Assembly: GCF_009740285.1 (NCBI RefSeq)
Contig: NZ_CP046566.1
Location: 682,001-746,000, forward strand
Reading direction: 5' to 3'
Length of the DNA: 64,000 nucleotides
DNA from: Phnomibacter ginsenosidimutans
GTDB lineage: Bacteria; Bacteroidota; Bacteroidia; Chitinophagales; Chitinophagaceae
Positions 48,273 through 58,699 of this stretch are shown in pieces. Within the stretch, counting starts at the first letter, position 1; every line of letters begins with the position of its first letter. The notes below the pieces were generated by a model. It saw only the letters and a list, made by a program, of their open reading frames with translations. It was not told the DNA's origin and did no database searches. The translations under genes and the position numbers were made by a program.

Positions 48273-48752
48273 ATGAAGTCGAACAACAAGGTTTTACTGG
48301 TGCTCATCATGGTGCTGCTGGCTACCAACTTTGGTATGCTCTGGTATTTTACCCGCGAAAGCAAGGTAGAAACCAAACCCGTAAGCCGCACCGAACGCAT
48401 GGGCGATATGATGCGCAAAGAGCTTGGTTTCAACAACGACCAGGTGCAGCAATACATTACGCTCCGCCTGCGCCGCGACTCGTTGATGCAGCCCCTCAAT
48501 CTGGAACTGCGCCAGGCCAAAATGAATTTTCTGGAACTGCTGCGCCAGCCCAACGTACCCGATAGTCTGGTGCAAAAAGCAGCATTGGAAGTAGCCCTGA
48601 AACAAGCGCCAATTGAAGTAGAATTTTTTCAGCACTTCAAACGCATACAAGGCCTTTGCTCTACCGAACAGCTGGCCAGTTTCGATAGCATGCTGTCCCG
48701 CATGGTACGCCGCAATACGGGTGATACCAGCAATATCAGTCCCGGTAAATAA
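48273..48752 (+). CDS. Spy/CpxP-like membrane-anchored periplasmic protein
   Basis: 159 residues. One N-terminal helix (VLLVLIMVLLATNFGMLWYF), then an all-helical periplasmic domain: MMRKELGFNNDQVQQYITLR, SLMQPLNLELRQAKMNFLEL, LCSTEQLASFDSMLSRMVRR. The FNNDQ..Y..LR..RDSLM and TEQ..SFDSML patterns resemble LTxxQ/Spy-CpxP and CnrX-type proteins that sense misfolded protein or metal. It starts 3 bases after the previous stop. With the sigma factor and the small membrane protein it makes a sigma/anti-sigma/sensor unit like CnrYXH in plan. Confidence 0.75.
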   Translation: MKSNNKVLLVLIMVLLATNFGMLWYFTRESKVETKPVSRTERMGDMMRKELGFNNDQVQQYITLRLRRDSLMQPLNLELRQAKMNFLELLRQPNVPDSLVQKAALEVALKQAPIEVEFFQHFKRIQGLCSTEQLASFDSMLSRMVRRNTGDTSNISPGK

Positions 48753-48771
48753 TGCATCTACTGTATAGTAC

Positions 48772-48801
48772 AGCTCACCCCAACAAGGTGAGCTTTTTTT
48801 T
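48772..48801 (+). terminator. Terminator after the sigma-factor operon
   Basis: AGCTCACC, short loop, GGTGAGCT, then a run of T. 20 bases past the stop at 48752. Confidence 0.88.
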
Positions 48802-48845
48802 GTGCCCATTCAGGAGGAAACTGGTAAAATCCCTACCTTTTTCGC

Positions 48846-50827
48846 ATGAGAAAAATGCATTCCTTTTAGCAGTACAAACTGGGTTGCTATTGGCAGCAGT
48901 TTCTTGCTCCAGTCTGTCGCTGGCGCAGCAAGCCAATACCGTGTTGCAACCTGTCAACTTCGATCAGGTCATCATCAATGATGATTTTTGGAAACCCAAA
49001 ATGGACAATGTTGCCACCAAAACACTGGCGGCTTGCATTTACCAAACCGAAGAAAAAACGCCCCGCATTCGAAATTTTGAACGGGTAGCCAATGGCAAAG
49101 GAGAGCCGCATGAAGGCATTTTTTACGACGACTCAGATGTGTTTAAAGCCCTTGAAGCAATGGCCTATGCTTTGAAGGTAAAACCTGATGCGGCCATGGA
49201 AGCCAAGGCAGATGAATGGATTGATAAGGTAGCCGCTGCACAACTGCCCGATGGTTATCTCAATACCTGGTATACGCTTAAAGGCCTCGACCAGCGCTGG
49301 ACCGACATGAGCATGCACGAAGATTACAACGGCGGCCACATGATAGAAGCCGGCGTGGCTTATTATCAGGCAACGGGCAAACGCAAGCTGCTGGATGTAT
49401 GCATTAAATGGGCTGACCATTTTGATAGTTTGTTTGGCCCCGGCAAGCGCCACTGGGTAACAGGCCATCAGGAGCTGGAGCTGGCTCTCGTAAAGCTGTA
49501 CACTGTTACCAACAACAAAAAGTATCTGCAACTGGCCGACTGGCTGCTGAGCGAACGTGGGCACGGTTATGCAAAGGGCTACACCTGGACCGATTGGAAA
49601 GACACTGCCTATGCACAAGATGTATTGCCCGTAAAACAACAAACAGAAATAACCGGCCACGCTGTACGGGCCATGTACATGTACACCGGCGCTGCAGATG
49701 TAGCAGCGCATACCGGCGACACCGCCTACATGCGGGCCATGCGTAGGGTATGGGAAGATGTGGTGTACCGAAACATGTACATCACTGGCGGCATTGGTTC
49801 TTCTGGTGGCAACGAAGGCTTTAGTGTAGATTATGACCTGCCCAATGAGCAGGCTTATTGTGAAACCTGCGCTTCGGTTGGTATGGTGTTTTGGAACCAA
49901 CGCATGAATGCCATGACGGGCAGCAGCGAATACATGGATGTACTGGAGCGGGTGTTGTACAACGGTGCACTGGATGGCCTGAGCCTGAGTGGCGACCGGT
50001 TTTTTTACGGCAACCCATTGGCCAGCGATGGTCGTCATTATCGCCGCGAATGGTTTGGTACAGCATGCTGCCCGGCCAACATTGCAAGACTGGTGGCTTC
50101 TTTGGGCAACTATGTATATGCCCATACAGCCAGCGATTTGTATGTGAATTTGTTTGTTGGCAGCAGTACCAAAGTACGGCTCAACAATATTGCTGTAGAC
50201 ATTGCCCAAACAACTGGCTACCCATGGAATGGATTGATTCAGCTGACGATTAATCCTGAAAAGGCCGGCAACTTCGGATTGCGTATTCGCATACCCGGTT
50301 GGGTAAGCCAGCAGGCAGTGCCCGGCAACCTGTACAGCATGAAGCCAACTGTAACGAACTATGTATTGAAGCTGAACGGACAACCAGTGTCCTACACCCT
50401 GCAAGATGGCTATGCAGTAATACAACGTAAGTGGCAAAAAGGCGATCAACTAACGCTGGAACTGCCGATGGAAGTACAACTCTTAACCAGCCGCAGCGAA
50501 GTGAAACAGAACGAAGGCCGTGTGGCCATTCAGCGTGGGCCACTGGTGTATTGTGTAGAAGGTGCCGACAACAACGGCAAGGCATGGGATTTTGTAGTGC
50601 CGGCCAACACCAGCTTCAGCACCATGCCTCACCAGGTACTGCAAGAAAAAGTAACCGCTATAAGCATGCAAGTGCCTGCTTTGCAAATAGCCGGCAATGG
50701 TTTGCAGGTGCAAACAGGCAGCAAGCAGGTGCTGGCCATTCCTTACTATGTATGGGCCAACCGCGGCAAAAATGAAATGCAGGTGTGGTTGCCTACGAGC
50801 TTTCAAAACATCAAAATCAACCGGTAA
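48846..50827 (+). CDS. GH127 beta-L-arabinofuranosidase-type enzyme, frame broken in signal peptide
   Basis: Secreted glycosidase. GH127 residues: EQAYCETCASVGMVFWNQ (Glu and Cys of the zinc site) and FGTACCPANIARLVASLGNY (adjacent cysteines, one the nucleophile), plus FYDDSDVFKALEAMAYALKV near the N-terminus. A continuous frame extends back across the preceding terminator, which is implausible; the likely start is ATG 48846 (MRKMHSF), with one T missing in the run 48864-48867, giving a normal signal peptide running into LAVQTGLLLAAVSC. About 660 residues. Family members remove L-arabinofuranose from plant glycans or glycoproteins. A second GH127 follows 110 bases downstream. Confidence 0.9.
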
Positions 50828-50937
50828 AAGGCCGTTGCTGTTTGCAAAAATTAGCCAATGCTTTACGGGTTGTAGCTATCGGCGCAGTACTAGCCTGCCG
50901 TGCAGTATTTTGATGCTCATTCCAACCACCAACCAAT

Positions 50938-53304
50938 ATGCGTAGTCGTATTTTTTATGCTGTTTTCTTTTGCTTTCAGTTGTGTAGCATGCATGTTGCA
51001 GCACAATCCTACGTGCCTGAATACGGGCACCCTTTGAGCAAGGCCAAAGAAGTAGTTCCGATAAAAGCCTATGCTTTTCCATTGGCAGATGTGCGTATTA
51101 CACAAGGTGTTTTTTACAAAGCCCTGCAACTGGACAGTGCCTACCTGATGCTGCTGGAACCAGACCGGTTGTTATATCGGTTTTACAAAAATGCCGGACT
51201 GCCACCCAAAGACAGCATCTATGGCGGTTGGGAAAGCGATGGTTTGAGCGGCCACACATTGGGTCATTATTTATCGGCCGCCAGCCTCATGTACACCAGC
51301 ACGGGCAATGCTGTTTTGAAACAACGGGTAAATGATATCGTAACTGCATTGATGCAGTGCCAGCAAGCAAGAGGAACGGGTTATGTTGGCGCCATTCCCA
51401 ACGAAGATTCCATTTTTGCCAAAGTGGCCCGTGGAGAAATCAAATCGTCTGGTTTCGATTTGAATGGCGGCTGGAGCCCTTGGTACACCGTGCACAAAGT
51501 GATGGCAGGCCTTGTGGATGCCTATTTGTATGCACACAATGAACAAGCCCTGCAGGTGGTAGAAGGCATGGCCAACTGGGCCTACAATACAGTGAACCAT
51601 CTGCCCGACAGCACAAGGTTGAAAATGCTCAACTGCGAATACGGTGGCATGAATGATGTGCTGGCCAATTTGTACAGTATTACGGGCAAGCAACGGTATT
51701 TGGATTTATCCTACAAGTTCACCGATGAATTTGTAATGGGCCAACTGTCAAAAAAATAGATCCGCTGCCCGGCAAGCATAGCAATACCAATGTGCCCAAA
51801 GCCATTGGTGCAGCCCGACAGTATGAGCTCACCGGCAAGCCGGCCGATCAAACCATTGCACAGTTTTTTTGGGACCGCATGGTGCACCACCACAGCTACG
51901 TGATAGGGGGCAACAGCAACTACGAATACTGTGGCGAACCCGACAAACTGAATGACCGGCTGAGCGACAATACCTGTGAAACCTGCAACACTTACAACAT
52001 GCTGAAACTTACCCGCCACTTGTTTGGCTGGCAACCTTCGGCAGCCTATATGGATTATTACGAACGGGCTTTGTACAATCACATACTGGCATCGCAGCAC
52101 CCAGAAAGCGGCATGATGACTTACTTTGTGCCGCTCCGCATGGGCACCCGCAAAGAGTTCAGCGATTCGTTCAACACGTTTACCTGCTGTGTGGGTAGCG
52201 GTATTGAAAACCACGCTAAGTATGCCGAACAACTCTATAGTTACGACGGCAGCAATACATTGTACGTTAATTTATTTGTACCCTCTGTGTTACAGTGGAA
52301 AGCACAAGCTGCCGTCATTGAACAACGCACTGCTTTTCCCTATAGCAACAGTACTGCATTGCATTTTAAAGTTCAGCAACCGAAGCAACTGCGTATTAAA
52401 CTACGCAAACCTTTTTGGTTGAAAGGCCAACCGCAATTACTGCTCAACGGTAAACCAGTAACTGCAGAAATGGGAAACGATGGTTACCTGATAGTGCAGC
52501 GTGTTTGGAAAAATGGTGACAAACTGAGCATGGCTTTGCCAATGGATTTGTATACAGAAGCCATGCCCGACAATGCCAACCGTGTTGCCATTAAATACGG
52601 ACCGCTAGTTTTAGCAGGCAACCTGGGCAATACCCGGCCCGACCCTGTGGTAGGCGTGCCCGTGCTGATGACTGCTAATAGAAATGTGCACGACTGGCTG
52701 AAACCTGTACCCGGACTTCCCTTGCAGTTTGCCATGCAAAAAATAGGACAGCCTTTTGATGTAACGCTGCAACCATTTTTCGCCACGTACAAAGGATACT
52801 ACAGTGTGTACTTGGGATTATTTTACACCACAAGACTGGGAGAAACGCCAGCAGGAATATGCTGCGGAAAAGCAACGACAGCAAGCCATTGAAGCCCGCA
52901 CCATTGATGTATTCAGGGTAGGTGAAATGCAACCAGAAAGGGATCACAAACTGGAGGCTACCGAAAAATCGTACGTGAGTGATGCGCTGGACCGTAAGGG
53001 CCGAGAAGCCCGCCGCGACAACTACTTTGCCTTTGATATGAAAATAGCACCGGGGCAAAAAAATACATTGTTGCTTACCTACATCGGCGACGACAAAGAC
53101 CGGATTTTTGATATCGTTATAGACGGCATAAAGCTGACAACAGTTGATTGGAAGGGAGGCACTACTGGTAAGTTTTACGATGTAGAGTATCCGCTGCCGG
53201 ATGCTATGCTTCAAAACAAAACCAGCATTCGGGTGAAAATAGATGCGGCACATGGCAAAACAGCCGGCCGTGTATTTGCTGTGAGAACAATAAGGACTGA
53301 TTAG
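50938..53304 (+). CDS. Second GH127-family (DUF1680) enzyme, frame broken twice
   Basis: Signal peptide MRSRIFYAVFFCFQLCSMHV. Catalytic-domain parts: YGGWESDGLSGHTLGHYLSA, SDNTCETCNTYNMLKLTRHL (Glu/Cys) and FNTFTCCVGSGIENHAKYAE (Cys-Cys). The breaks are in the A7 run 51750-51756 (one more A gives LSKKIDPLPGKHSNTNVPKA) and at 52812-52813 (one less T gives YYSVYWDYFTPQDWEKRQQE). The C-terminal domain, about 790 residues in total, includes a beta-rich tail (NTLLLTYIGDDKDRIFDIVI). It differs enough from the first GH127 to be another subfamily, so the pair may act on different linkages of one glycan. Confidence 0.9.
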
Positions 53305-53325
53305 CAGAATATGAATTGTACAATG

Positions 53326-53367
53326 CAAAAAGCCCGTGGCAGATTTAATTTGCCACGGGCTTTTTTT
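53326..53367. terminator. Bidirectional terminator
   Basis: AAAAAGCCCGTGGCA, short loop, TGCCACGGGCTTTTTTT. Lies between the second GH127 gene and the convergent S74-chaperone gene. Confidence 0.93.
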
Positions 53368-53381
53368 GTGTAATGGTTAAA

Positions 53382-54786
53382 TCAGTTTTTTGAGTGTTGC
53401 TCTTTTCCTGCAACCAACGCAGATGCGGCCAGTAGCTGTTTTACTGCAGTTTTTAATTCGGCTAATTCAGCAAGTTGTGAACGCAGCATCGCATTTTCCT
53501 GTTGCAGGCTTGTCAGGCGTTCTTGCTGCTCCCGTGTTCTTTTTCTAAGCCTTGAAGCAATATCATCATGATGCCATCCATATCGGCACTGGCCAATGTG
53601 GTGTCATTGCCGATGATGCCAAATTCATCTTTGCCGTAGGCAGCAAATATTTCTTGTGCCATGGGGCCGTAATGCCTGTCATTGCCGGGGTTTTGACCTT
53701 TGTAGTTCCACGAACCCAATTTCAATGAGGTCAGTTTTTCTAAAAACGTTTCGCCGGAAGCGGGTTCAAAGTTTTCTTTTCTTGAAGAATCTGAAATGGA
53801 TGCCCAAGAGTTGCCACCGGCAGCTAATGATACGCCTACAGTTCGTGTGGCATTGCTAAACAGTCGATATCCACCCGCATACCGGGCCGAAAATTGGTTG
53901 CTGGCTGTAGCCAGTGTACTATCGGTTGTTGATGCATCTGACAATACGAATGCTCCATTAAAATTATTGGCACTGGCACGTTGGCCGATGGCAATGCTGT
54001 AATCACCGTTAGCGGTGCAGCGGTAGCCCAATGCTACGGCTCCGGTTCCATCGGCAGCACAGGTATAGCCCAGGGCGCTGGAATAAGAGCCCATGGCATA
54101 GCTGGTATAGCCGGACACAAAACTGGATAACCCCAGTGCTACAGTGTTGTAGCCAAAAGCTGTTGAGTAAAAACCTACCATGGGATCATCCCATTGAGTA
54201 CCTGCCGAACCGATAGAGCCAGCTCTGAAAGCTGCTTTGTAAGGGTGCCACATCATTCTTTCACCAGCACCTGTTGCTGGAATAAATCCGATGCCTAAAG
54301 TGCTTTTGGCAACAAAGCCCCCTCCTGCATCAAACCGAAACCGTTCTCCTACAGTACCGGAAGAGTAGCCTGCGCCTTTATAGTCCGTCAGTATTCTTAC
54401 AGCACCACTGTCGAGCAATTGAATGCCCATATTGGTGCCGTATTTTGACATGTACAAGTTGTTAGTTGCCAGGTTCATGGTTTGGGTATGATTACCCATG
54501 TTGTCGCCTTCTCCTGCAACGGTGAGTTTTGCCCACACAATGCCGTTGAAGTAATAAAAGCCACTGATGCCATCTGTTTGGTAAATGAGCAAACCACTTG
54601 CAGGAAAAGCGATGGCTGCTTTTGCTGCAGCTGTCATTCTAGGCACTAAAAATCCTTTGTTGGTACTTTTAAGTCGAGAATTGCAGAGCCATCTGGCGTA
54701 CTGGATGGCGAACTAATAGCAACACCTTGTGCAAAACCGGAAAGCATTGCCGTTGCAAATGCAATGGTCAAGATTAAATTTTTCAT
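53382..54786 (-). CDS. Fibre-like protein with S74 chaperone domain, frame broken twice
   Basis: Begins MKNLILTIAFATAMLSGFAQ (signal peptide), with the Bacteroidota words SSTPDGSAILDLKSTNKGF after restoring one base in the T4 run 54667-54670. The middle has YadA-like head repeats (GYNTVALGLSSFVSGYTSYA, MGSYSSALGYTCAADG, AIGQRASANNFNGAFVLSD). The peptidase S74/endosialidase-chaperone domain reads ISDSSRKENFEPASGETFLE and DRHYGPMAQEIFAAYGKDEF. A second missing base (T5 run 53540-53544) restores a coiled-coil end: EKRTREQQERLTSLQQENAM, stopping at 53382. About 468 residues. S74 domains trimerise fibres and then cut themselves off. No phage genes lie nearby. Confidence 0.82.
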
Positions 54787-54961
54787 GGGGAAGGGGGAGT
54801 TTAAGTAAAACTAATGTAATCATCCTCTGGCAATCTTTTCATAACTTAAATGCGCATCTGTACACGAATACTTAGTCGCAGTACTTGCAGCAATGCAGCT
54901 ATAGATGCCAAGCTGACGTTCCTCATGCACGTTTAGCCTCAACGCACCTTTTCTTTGCAGC

Positions 54962-56149
54962 ATGCAAACATCTGTATTGATAGTAGGGCAGGGCCTTTGC
55001 GGCACATGGCTGAGCTTTTGGCTGCAGCAAATGGGCATTGATTGTATAGTGATAGATGAAGAGCGACCCAACACCAGCACCCGTGTGGCCAGTGGCGTTA
55101 TCAACCCTGTAACCGGCCGCCGCATGACCCGTACCTGGATGGCCGATGAAGTGATTCCCTTTGCTGCGAAAGCATATGAGGAGTTGGGAAGGGTGCTAAG
55201 GACGAAGTACGAAGGACGAGGTACGAATGAAGGTCGAGGGCAAGGTCAAGAACAAGAGCAAGGTCGAGGGCAAGAAGGAAGCTTAAATAAAAACGATGTA
55301 TTTCCTGCCAACCACCAACCAGCAACTATCCAACTGATTCAACGTTGCGATATCATCGACTTCTTCAACAGCCCCGACAGGCGCAAAGACTTTGAAGAAA
55401 AAGCCAAACAGTATGCAGCCGAATACCTGCAATGGCCCCAAGATGAGGCGGCCATGCAACAACATTTTCGCTACGAGTTGGGCTACGGCTTTATTGCACC
55501 TGCCTATCAGGTAGACCTGCAAACCATGCTCGACGGCTGGCGGCAATACCTGCTGCAACAGCAGCAATTGCTGGCACAACGGTTTGATGCCAGCCAACTG
55601 CAACTACTGCCCAACGGGGTACAGTATCAGGATATCCGTGCCGACAAGATTGTATTTGCAGATGGTATAGCAGCCCATGCTGCCGGCTTTTTTCAGCTGC
55701 TGCCTTTTGCGCTTAATAAAGGTGAAGCGCTGATACTGCAAATAGAGGGCTTACCCAATAATCACATTTATAAAAAGGGCAACAGCCTTACGCCTTGGCG
55801 GGGCGGGTATTTTTGGGCAGGCAGCACCTACAACAATCATTATACCAACGACCAGCCCAGCGAAGCTTTTCGCCAGCAAATGGAAGCCTGGTTGCAAAGT
55901 GTATTGAAGCATCCTTTTTCGGTGCTCGACCATGTAGCAGCCATACGCCCGGCTACTGTGGAACGGCGGCCCTTTGCAGGCTGGCACCCGCAGCATCCGC
56001 AGGTGGGCATCCTCAATGGCACGGGCACTAAGGGCGTCACCCTTGCCCCGTATTTTGCACAGCAGCTGGCCGCCAATATTGCGCAGCAAACCTCACTGCT
56101 ACCCGTTGTAGATGTAGCAAGGTTTGCACGGGTGCTGAGCAGGAGTTGA
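54962..56149 (+). CDS. FAD-dependent oxidoreductase (DAO family) with in-frame repeat-like insert
   Basis: 395 residues. Rossmann motif SVLIVGQGLCGTWLSFWLQQ at 4-23 and RVASGVINPVTGRRMTRTW, characteristic of the D-amino-acid oxidase/glycine oxidase superfamily; the second half has RGGYFWAGSTYNNHY and the C-terminal FAD part AAIRPATVERRPFAGWHPQH with GILNGTGTKGVTLAPYFA. No signal peptide. Residues about 77-115 are low-complexity (EGRGTNEGRGQGQEQEQGRG and following) and look like translated intergenic repeat; the flanks read as normal enzyme. Substrate unknown. Confidence 0.8.
   Translation: MQTSVLIVGQGLCGTWLSFWLQQMGIDCIVIDEERPNTSTRVASGVINPVTGRRMTRTWMADEVIPFAAKAYEELGRVLRTKYEGRGTNEGRGQGQEQEQGRGQEGSLNKNDVFPANHQPATIQLIQRCDIIDFFNSPDRRKDFEEKAKQYAAEYLQWPQDEAAMQQHFRYELGYGFIAPAYQVDLQTMLDGWRQYLLQQQQLLAQRFDASQLQLLPNGVQYQDIRADKIVFADGIAAHAAGFFQLLPFALNKGEALILQIEGLPNNHIYKKGNSLTPWRGGYFWAGSTYNNHYTNDQPSEAFRQQMEAWLQSVLKHPFSVLDHVAAIRPATVERRPFAGWHPQHPQVGILNGTGTKGVTLAPYFAQQLAANIAQQTSLLPVVDVARFARVLSRS
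55195..55340 (+). repeat. Intergenic-type short-word repeat inside a coding gene
   Basis: Purine-rich words GACGAAGTACGAAG, GACGAGGTACGAATG, AAGGTCGAGGGCAAG (twice) up to about 55275, then CCAACCACCAACCAGCAAC at about 55308-55326. Similar word-like repeats are intergenic at 58183-58230 (GTTGG words) and 58700-58770. Confidence 0.6.
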
Positions 56150-56165
56150 GTGGGAAAATACCACC

Positions 56166-56845
56166 CTATTCTCCCACATACGGGTCTTTAATTTTTTTGA
56201 CCTGGTAATGGATATCGGAGAAGTCTACCGCACAAATGTTGCCAGTGGGAGACAGGGCTAGAAAGCCCACCCGCAGTGGCTTGCTGGCATTAAACTGCAG
56301 GTGCCGAACCAGCAACCATTTGATGCCATCTGTGGACGCATAGAGGGTGATGACATTGTCAGCCTTGGCTATTTTGAAATGCGCTTTGGTGTCGGATACG
56401 GCAATAGAATTGCAATCATCTGAAATGTCATTGGTGACTACACTTACCACCCGATGGGCGCCGGTGTAATCTTTTCGAAGCAAAACTTAATCCAGTGCAG
56501 GCTGTCTTCCATCAGCACAATGGCGCCGCCATCCCACTTGTGTACAAAGCCATGTTGAATGGAAGTGCTGAGCACAAAATTATCCGCCGGCTGAAACAGC
56601 AGCTTGGGTGCATTGTCGGTGTTGTAAGTCACATTGGGGTCTCTGAACATATCTGTTTTTGCACCAGCTACGATGACAATTTTATTGCCTTTGACCACAA
56701 AACTGTTGGGCTTGTTGGCCCAATACAACTTCGATGGAATGGAGGGAACAATGACACTGTCTGCCACCTGTGCCCGGGCAGAGGGCAGCTGGCAAATGGC
56801 AAGTAATAGCAGTATACAAATGCGTATAAGCTGGAGGCGGATCAT
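56166..56845 (-). CDS. DUF1349 (concanavalin-like) secreted protein, frame broken once
   Basis: 227 residues when joined. Signal peptide MIRLQLIRICILLLLAICQL. Core with NKIVIVAGAKTDMFRDPNVT, DNFVLSTSIQHGFVHKWDGG, GGAIVLMEDSLHWIKFCFE; after adding one base at the T4 run 56472-56475 it continues EKDYTGAHRVVSVVTNDISD, then HFKIAKADNVITLYASTDGI and LRVGFLALSPTGNICAVDFS. This is the DUF1349 jelly-roll fold, similar to regulatory or lectin-like domains. It probably binds a carbohydrate; no catalytic residues are obvious. Confidence 0.85.
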
Positions 56846-57039
56846 GATGATGATTTAGCGAATGTTTAGAAAGGGCTTTTGCATAAATGTAAACGGTGAA
56901 AGGCAAAAACTCAAACGAAGCACTCTGCAACTGCGGACAACTTTTTTGATAGATTGATCTTTGTCAATTTACACCTCCCGCATTTTACCCGATATTCGAC
57001 CCATTACATTTTTCTTTACTGCTTTCAACGATAGATGCC

Positions 57040-58182
57040 ATGAGCCAAGCGCCTGCTGCTTTTGCCGACAGCAAACAACATTACCCCATTCTCGACGGGC
57101 TGCGGGGCGTGGCCGCCGTGATGGTGGTGGTCTTCCACATTTTCGAAACTTTTGCGGGTGGCAATCACAGCAAGCAAATCATCAACCACGGATATCTGGC
57201 GGTTGATTTTTTCTTTTTGCTTTCGGGCTTTGTGATTGGGTATGCCTACGATGACCGCTGGCACAAAATGACACTTGGCGGATTTTTCAAACGTCGCCTC
57301 ATTCGCCTGCACCCCATGATTGTAATGGGTATGGTGATTGGAGCGGCTCTCTTTTACACACAGGCGGGACCGGTGTTTCCCGACATTGCAGCTACGCCAG
57401 TTTGGAAAATGCTGCTGGTAGTGTTGGTGGGCTTCACCTTGTTGCCACTGCCCGTATCGTACGACATTCGGGGCTGGGCAGAAATGCATCCACTCAACGG
57501 CCCGGCATGGTCGTTGTTTTTTGAATACATCGCCAACATACTGTATGCTTTAGTGCTGCGTAAATTGTCAAACGTTATCCTCGGTATTTTGGTTGTGCTG
57601 GCTGGTGCTAACTTGTTGCATTATTGTGTCACGGGTGCCAATGGCGATGTGATTGGTGGCTGGTCGCTGGAGCCGCTGCAACTGCGCATTGGTTTCACCC
57701 GTTTGCTATATCCATTTTTGGCAGGCCTCTTACTTTCTCGTTTGGTTAAGCCCGGAAAGTTGCACAATGCTTTTACATGGAGCAGCTTAATATTAGTACT
57801 GGTACTGGTTTGGCCACGGGTGGGCAGCGATGATGCCAAATGGGTAAATGGATTGTACGATGCCTTGGTGATTTTACTGGTATTTCCTGCAGTAGTGTAC
57901 ATGGGGGCCAGCGGTCAGTTAGGCAAAGGGCCAGTATCAAAAATCAGCCGTTTCCTCGGCGATATTTCATATCCCATTTACATCATTCATTATCCCTTTA
58001 TTTACTGGTACACCAATTGGGCTATTGAACATGACCAATACCTGTTTGGTTCCACCACTGGCCATATCGTACTTGTATTGGTGAGTGTAGCAGTGCTGCT
58101 GGTAAGCATACTGGTGGCTTATTTGTGCCTCAAGCTCTACGATGAACCGGTTAGGCGCTGGCTTACCCGAAAATGGATGTAG
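57040..58182 (+). CDS. Acyltransferase 3 (OafA/YrhL family)
   Basis: 380 residues, about ten hydrophobic helices. The family motif is present at the N-terminus: YPILDGLRGVAAVMVVVFHI (conserved histidine in the first helix), GYLAVDFFFLLSGFVIGYAY, FFKRRLIRLHPMIVMGMVI and LNGPAWSLFFEYIANILYAL. These enzymes move acetyl or other acyl groups from the cytoplasm to envelope glycans. No clear operon partner: the gene on the left is on the opposite strand, and the next rightward gene begins past a repeat region. Confidence 0.93.
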   Translation: MSQAPAAFADSKQHYPILDGLRGVAAVMVVVFHIFETFAGGNHSKQIINHGYLAVDFFFLLSGFVIGYAYDDRWHKMTLGGFFKRRLIRLHPMIVMGMVIGAALFYTQAGPVFPDIAATPVWKMLLVVLVGFTLLPLPVSYDIRGWAEMHPLNGPAWSLFFEYIANILYALVLRKLSNVILGILVVLAGANLLHYCVTGANGDVIGGWSLEPLQLRIGFTRLLYPFLAGLLLSRLVKPGKLHNAFTWSSLILVLVLVWPRVGSDDAKWVNGLYDALVILLVFPAVVYMGASGQLGKGPVSKISRFLGDISYPIYIIHYPFIYWYTNWAIEHDQYLFGSTTGHIVLVLVSVAVLLVSILVAYLCLKLYDEPVRRWLTRKWM

Positions 58183-58230
58183 TTGGCAGGTTGGTAAGTT
58201 GGAAGGTTAGTAGGTTTAGGTAAGGGAGGC
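58183..58230. repeat. GTTGG/GGTTAG short-word repeat
   Basis: AGTTGGCAGGTTGGTAAGTT and GGAAGGTTAGTAGG directly after the acyltransferase stop. Similar in style to the repeat at 58700-58770. Confidence 0.55.
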
Positions 58231-58301
58231 TTCGATGGTAGCCTGCTCCTATGCTTCAGCAAAATTGTATTATTGCAAACTGCAACAAAACAACTGCGCT
58301 G

Positions 58302-58694
58302 ATGGAAAACAGTCCCGCTACTGCGTATAGCATACCCATGAAGTACCGCATGATGGAAAACCTGCACATCGTGTTTTGGCTCTTCAAAGATTTGGCCTGG
58401 TGCATGATTTGGAAGCCACTCGGCATCGCCATGATTTTTCCTACGTTCATTATTTCTGTCGTCATAGCATGGCGAACCCGCAGCATCATGAGTGAGCTCT
58501 GCCACAACCTGGCGGTGAGCATTTGGATTGCCGCCAACAGCTATTGGATGGTGAGTGAATTTCTGGGCTTCGATGAAAATATTTGGTTTGCGCATTACAC
58601 TTACAAACAAATTGCCGTGTTGCCTTTCGTAGCAGGGCTACTCATTTTGGGATATTACTATTTGTATTATAAGCCGTTTAAGAAGGGGGAGTAA
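58302..58694 (+). CDS. Small membrane protein of unknown function
   Basis: 130 residues from the ATG at 58302 (MENSPATAYSIPMKYRMMEN). Three hydrophobic segments are visible: LHIVFWLFKDLAWCMIWKPL, GIAMIFPTFIISVVIAW, and the C-terminal IAVLPFVAGLLILGYYYLYY. A polar part LCHNLAVSIWIAANSYWMVS connects them. I recognise the wording NLHIVFWLFKDLAWC as common in hypothetical Bacteroidota proteins, but know no function. It lies between two short-word repeat blocks. Confidence 0.7.
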   Translation: MENSPATAYSIPMKYRMMENLHIVFWLFKDLAWCMIWKPLGIAMIFPTFIISVVIAWRTRSIMSELCHNLAVSIWIAANSYWMVSEFLGFDENIWFAHYTYKQIAVLPFVAGLLILGYYYLYYKPFKKGE

Positions 58695-58699
58695 GGCAG

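Noticed and set aside
49133-50449. 438-residue open frame antisense to the first GH127 gene
   Set aside because: It mirrors the coding strand of a complete enzyme; the composition is typical of antisense frames and no motif is present.
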